From Antilocapra americana (lineage: Eukaryota > Chordata > Mammalia > Artiodactyla > Antilocapridae), in contig ML664183.1 of the NCBI GenBank assembly GCA_007570785.1, forward strand, positions 21,533,322 to 21,597,321: a stretch of DNA of 64,000 nt, written 5' to 3'. Shown here piece after piece: positions 60,200 through 64,000 of the stretch; the first letter of the stretch is position 1, and every line of letters begins with the position of its first letter. The translations under genes were made by a program, and so were the position numbers. The notes beneath the pieces were generated by a model. The model ran no database searches. It was given only the letters and a program-made list of their open reading frames with translations, and was not told where the DNA came from.

Positions 60200-61559
60200 A
60201 ATGAGATGCTCTTTAATTCTGAAGAGATTTTCATGTCTAATTTGTTTCTCTCTTAATAACACAGAGGCAATCAACTAATTTCTGCATTCTGATATATAAT
60301 TTCCCAAAGGGTAGAAAATATTTCTCTTCTAACTCCACCTATGTCCTCTTATGTTCCATTTAATCTTGTTCCTTAAAAATATTTAAAGCTAAAGAAAACA
60401 TCTTGACAGAAATAATACTCTGCTTCTTACAGATAATGATGGACATTTCCACTCCCAATCTTCAAATACTACTGAAAATGCTAATTATTATCCCCATGTC
60501 TTTGGCTTCAACATCCTCCCAAACAAAATTCTTTACCAAATTTTAGGAAAGTAATGAGAATGCTTTGTTTGAGGTGAACAAATTATGTCAAAATGTAGTA
60601 AGAATGTTCATGAACTGACTCAGAAAATATTAACCACAAATGAACCCAGAAATGAAGTACTTAATCAAATAAAGATTAAATCACAATAACAAAAGGATTA
60701 ACATTTTTCAGACATGGTGAACTAGACCCTATAGGATATATCCATTACTCAAGAGAGAGATAACATCCTATTAGCTCATTTAAATTAATGGAGAACATCT
60801 GAATTTATAACCCAGGGAAAAATTGACCACCTTGACAGGATCAACCTCATGATTTCATAGTAACTGGTTAAGATTAGTATTAGAGTTTAACCTTTCAGAT
60901 TTATAATTAAAAGCAAATTACAGCCCTTAAATTTGATCATCATAAAATGTTTCACCACTGCAAATGTCTTTCAGCATTTTATAGAAAAATCCATTTCAGA
61001 AAACTGTCTGAAGGACAGAGAAATAATATTCCCCCTTTAGAAGTTCCTTAAAGGGGAGATATTATTACCTTAACCTTTATTTTTCTTAAATCTTCAAAAG
61101 TCATAATATACACTAATCTTTACAAAGAAGCCTATTTCAGTAAGTTTCTACTAAGACATACAATGGGTTCTCAGCAAGAATTCTTTAAAAGAAGCTCAAG
61201 TGCAGTTAATGACAGAATTTTAAATTATAATCAAATTTTAGAAACTAAAATAAGAATAAAACTTAATGATATGTGTGTTACCATCACATCAATATGAGCT
61301 TTATTATCTCTTGATGAGAATACAGAATTCTCTCAGACTAGAAATAATTGATACAAATAAAAAATATAATAGTCAAAAAAAAGGCAATATTGCTTAAACA
61401 TATTTTACTGAATTTAATTAGTTTATAGTAATTTAAGTGGCAATAACCTCCTGATCATTTGAAAGTATTAAAATGAAGCAGTTTTTCAAGAATATTTCTT
61501 AATTGATTGAAATTAAATGTAAATAAATTCAAAAATACTAAAAATCATTCTGGTACTTA
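60200..61559. other. Unique AT-rich sequence
   Basis: 1.4 kb with nothing recognised. Confidence 0.55.
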
Positions 61560-62540
61560 TGTTAGGGGAACCACTGACTAAAACTGCCCAACCTGGCCAG
61601 GCAAGATAATAACCATTTGCATGAGTTATCTTACAAGAGGTCCTGGTAAGGAACCTGGAACTAACAAGCTACCACCAACTGGAAAGGTCAAAAGGTGAGA
61701 ATCAATGTCAGCCCATTTGTCCTACCAACCTCCCAGAACCCTTCTCACTGGAATCAGTCTTGGCTGAGTCATGTGTGTGTAACACAGCAAGGACCCTGAT
61801 TCAGAATGACTGTCCAGAGGCAATCAAACTAACCCCATTCCCGTAAAACCAAAGACTGTGAACCAGTGGCAGAGACATTCACTTGGCTTCCCTTTGTGAA
61901 ATCATGAAAATATTTCCTGCCATATCAATAAACAAGAAATGTCACAGCCATCAGCAAATTCTGGCCTCCAAATGTGAGTGAAGTCTCCCAAAACTGTGAT
62001 CCAGTGGATTTTGCCACCCCTTAAGGTAACTGCTGAGGAGTTGGGGGCATGCAGGAAACAGCCATCTGCCACTCTTTAAGGTGAACAAGGAAACAGGATT
62101 GGTGCTAGATAGCTGAGGTACATTTGAAAGCAATGAATTCAGTGAGCCCAGAGGCTTGTATCTTTCCATATAGAGAATGCTAAATTCCTTAACTTAATGC
62201 CTAATCTTTGATGTTCAAACTGCCTGCTCTTTGTTGCAAACTTGTATATTGCCTGACTTCCACTCCTGCCTCCTTGGAGCAGTTTTCTCAGAGCTACTAA
62301 GATGTTTTCACCTGAGCTCAGACACATAAACATCCTCACCAAATAAAACAACTCTCTCCTTTCAGCTTGTGACTCTGTTTTTGAGTTGGCACCTTACTAT
62401 GCTGCTCTCTACCCAGGTGTCCATTCCCAATAAAGTCTCTTGCGCTGTCAGCATGTATGTCTCCTCAGACAATTCATTTATGACTACTAGATTGAGAGCC
62501 CACTCTTGGGCTCTGGAATGGGGTCCCCCTTCCTGCAACA
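61560..62540 (+). mobile_element. Long solo LTR, probably ERV class I type
   Basis: Starts TGTTAGGGGAACC and ends TTCCTGCAACA. It is notably richer in C and G than its surroundings. A polyadenylation-type CCAATAAAGTCTCTTGC lies at about 62427-62443, and CCAAATAAAAC near 62339 may be the TATA region. No primer-binding site or internal genes follow. The flanking 4-5 bp do not match, so the ends or the solo status could be off. Frames within it are short and not retroviral genes. Confidence 0.6.
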
Positions 62541-62573
62541 TGTATTCAATAATTTTCATGTAAAAATTAGTAT

Positions 62574-62656
62574 ATATGGAAGTGGTTCAGATGGTAAATA
62601 ACCTGCCTGCAATGGGGTCACAGTCAGACACAACTGAGCCATTAACACTTTCACTT
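62574..62656 (+). mobile_element. Bov-tA SINE with internal deletion
   Basis: The tRNA-like head (AGTGGTTCAGATGGTAAATA, CCTGCCTGCAATG) is joined directly to the 3' tail (GGGTCACAGTCAGACACAAC, TGAGCCATTAACAC). About 120 bp of the body is missing. Confidence 0.85.
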
Positions 62657-63013
62657 TCTTTCAGTGAAAGACTTAAAATCCTTGTTCTAGACATGATATA
62701 ATATATCCACAGGTTCACACATATAATGTCAATTCTCAGATTATTGGCAGAAGTTACAAAGTATACAAATAAAATCAAATAATGAATATTTTTTGATAAG
62801 AAAATTGTTAGGCAATTAATGCTCAATTCCATCTGTAATAGATAGAAATTCATATTGCAAGTGACAGAAAGCAACAATTAAAATTCATTTGGTCAGTTGG
62901 TTATATTGCAGTTTCTTTAACCAAATAAATTTATTTAACTTTATTTAAATAATTTTATTTATTTAACTAAATAAATTCAAGATACAAGTTATCAGATAAA
63001 TATTTACCAAGTA
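62657..63013. other. AT-rich sequence
   Basis: Contains a run of TTTATTTAA/AAATAAAT motifs at 62925-62980 that can fold back on themselves. Confidence 0.5.
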
Positions 63014-63023
63014 TAGTTTCAAT

Positions 63024-63299
63024 TTCCTCATTGGAAGCACTGATGCTAAAGCTGAAACTTCAATACTTTGGCCACCTGATGCAAAGAACTGACTCATTGG
63101 AAAAGACCCTGATGCTGGGAAAGATTGAAGGCGGGAGGAGAAGAGGACAACAGAAGATGAGATGGTTGGATGGCATCACTGACACAATGGACATGAGTTT
63201 GAGTAGGCTCTGGGAGTTGGTGATGGACAGGGAAGCCTGGTGTGCTGCAGTTCACAGAGTCACAAAGAGTCAGATATGACGGAGCAACTGAATTGAATT
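63024..63299 (+). mobile_element. BovB LINE 3' end, short and young
   Basis: Sense, about 275 bp, ending CAACTGAATTGAATT. TAGTTTCAAT is repeated perfectly at 63014-63023 and 63300-63309, so it is a complete, heavily truncated insertion. Confidence 0.94.
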
Positions 63300-63309
63300 T
63301 AGTTTCAAT

Positions 63310-64000
63310 GGTGACTAGGGCAAAGTCCCTTTCTTTTTTTCTCAGATCTATTTCTGTAGTATTAACGTCCAACAGGACTCTGACAGTTCCCTGAAGTACT
63401 TTTACAATCTTTTCTAGATTCAAAGCCCCAGAACTGATACCAGTTGACCAGTCGGTTCTGACTGACCTGAAAGGCATCATGTTTTCATTCTTGAATTATG
63501 GCCAAGAGAATCTTAGACACATATTGAATTATACTAAGTGGTTAAATTACTCCAGACCCATGCAAAACACTGGGAGCATTCTCACCCAAATCCAGTACAT
63601 GCTGGATAAACTGAGTTCAATTTGGGCCAGCAGGAGAGAGGAACATAGACAGAAAAGGGGCTTATGGATGCTGGGGAGCTATAGGTATTTACTAATACCT
63701 GCCAATCCACAGGAAGAACAAAAAAGTATATTAATGACAAAAAATTTTAGTTACTGGAATTTTACATGATTTTACTCATGATACACAGGCTGCTAAAACA
63801 AAATTTCTGAAAGTTCAGAAAAGTTAAAATTTCTCAAAGTTAAAACATTTTTAACTATAACCTCTAATTTTTAAGTTGCTTGCTTTTTGGCAGCAGCCAC
63901 AAGATAAACAGTAGCTGAAAACTCAGTCATTTCAGAATAAAGATAACACTGCAAATTATAGTTAAAGTCTATTTGCACCAAAACATGCCATAGGCAAATG
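63310..64000. other. Unassigned sequence
   Basis: No repeat family recognised. It holds the open frame at 63479-63769. Confidence 0.45.
63479..63769 (+). other. Unexplained 96-codon open frame
   Basis: Begins with ATG and encodes a product with scattered aromatic residues and a basic stretch (SRREEHRQKRG). No domain recognised. Upstream of it the sequence is comparatively complex (63340-63480). Could be chance or an eroded element. Confidence 0.2.

Noticed and set aside
60053..60256. Ser/Phe/Leu-rich frame
   Set aside because: Translation of the pyrimidine tract; low complexity.
621..63299. Repeated similar blocks as a possible CRISPR-like or regulated array
   Set aside because: The repeats are dispersed SINE and LINE copies on both strands with irregular spacing and individual target duplications. 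They are not an array.

Overview
The window is mammalian nuclear DNA, almost certainly from a ruminant. The evidence is the repeat content. There are about 22 Bov-tA/Bov-A SINEs (a tRNA-like head plus the BovB-derived A body), a dozen BovB (RTE clade) LINE fragments, one CHR-type tRNA SINE of the whale/ruminant kind, a ruminant-type L1, and older mammal-wide repeats (MIR, L2, L1M, Tigger). These families do not let me separate cattle, sheep, goat and other pecorans. The DNA is AT-rich. I found no exon, tRNA, rRNA, CRISPR array or bacterial-style operon that I can defend, so the window reads as a gene desert or the inside of a very long intron. Nearly all longer open frames are translations of repeats on one strand or the other.

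Layout. 0-3 kb: a BovB copy whose 5' half is inverted. 3-16 kb: AT-rich unique sequence with scattered SINEs, two old L1 3' ends (one split by BovB, one by a SINE), a tail-to-tail BovB pair at 12.2-13.2 kb and a Bov-A2 SINE. 16-18.3 kb: a 1.5 kb BovB with decayed reverse transcriptase. 19.8-20.6 kb: an L2/CR1-clade remnant. 21-22.3 kb: a CHR SINE with a SINE nested in its tail. 22.3-28 kb: mostly unique. 28-29 kb: a Tigger2/MER28-like DNA transposon. 31-36 kb: L1 fragments and a long L2 remnant split by a SINE. 36.4-37.4 kb: a young 5'-truncated L1. 38-40.5 kb: a head-to-head SINE pair, then an L1 interrupted by a BovB 5' fragment. 41.6-43.7 kb: old L1 containing a solo LTR. 45-48 kb: two young BovB 3' ends. 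50.6-53.5 kb: a nearly full-length BovB, again with an inverted 5' part. 54.5-57.5 kb: old L1 and a second Tigger-type transposon. 57.5-58.5 kb: a BovB with a large internal deletion. 60 kb: a long pyrimidine tract. 61.6-62.5 kb: a long solo LTR. 63 kb: a short young BovB 3' end.

How the parts relate. There is no gene network to describe. The working history is retrotransposition: SINEs and BovB fragments inserted into older L1, L2 and CHR copies, often with readable target-site duplications that give the order of insertion. The most notable pattern is that four BovB copies keep the 5' (endonuclease-side) half, which is usually lost, and in none of them is it still contiguous with its own 3' half. 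I found no previously undescribed biological system. The findings are structural rearrangements of known transposon families and three unexplained open frames.
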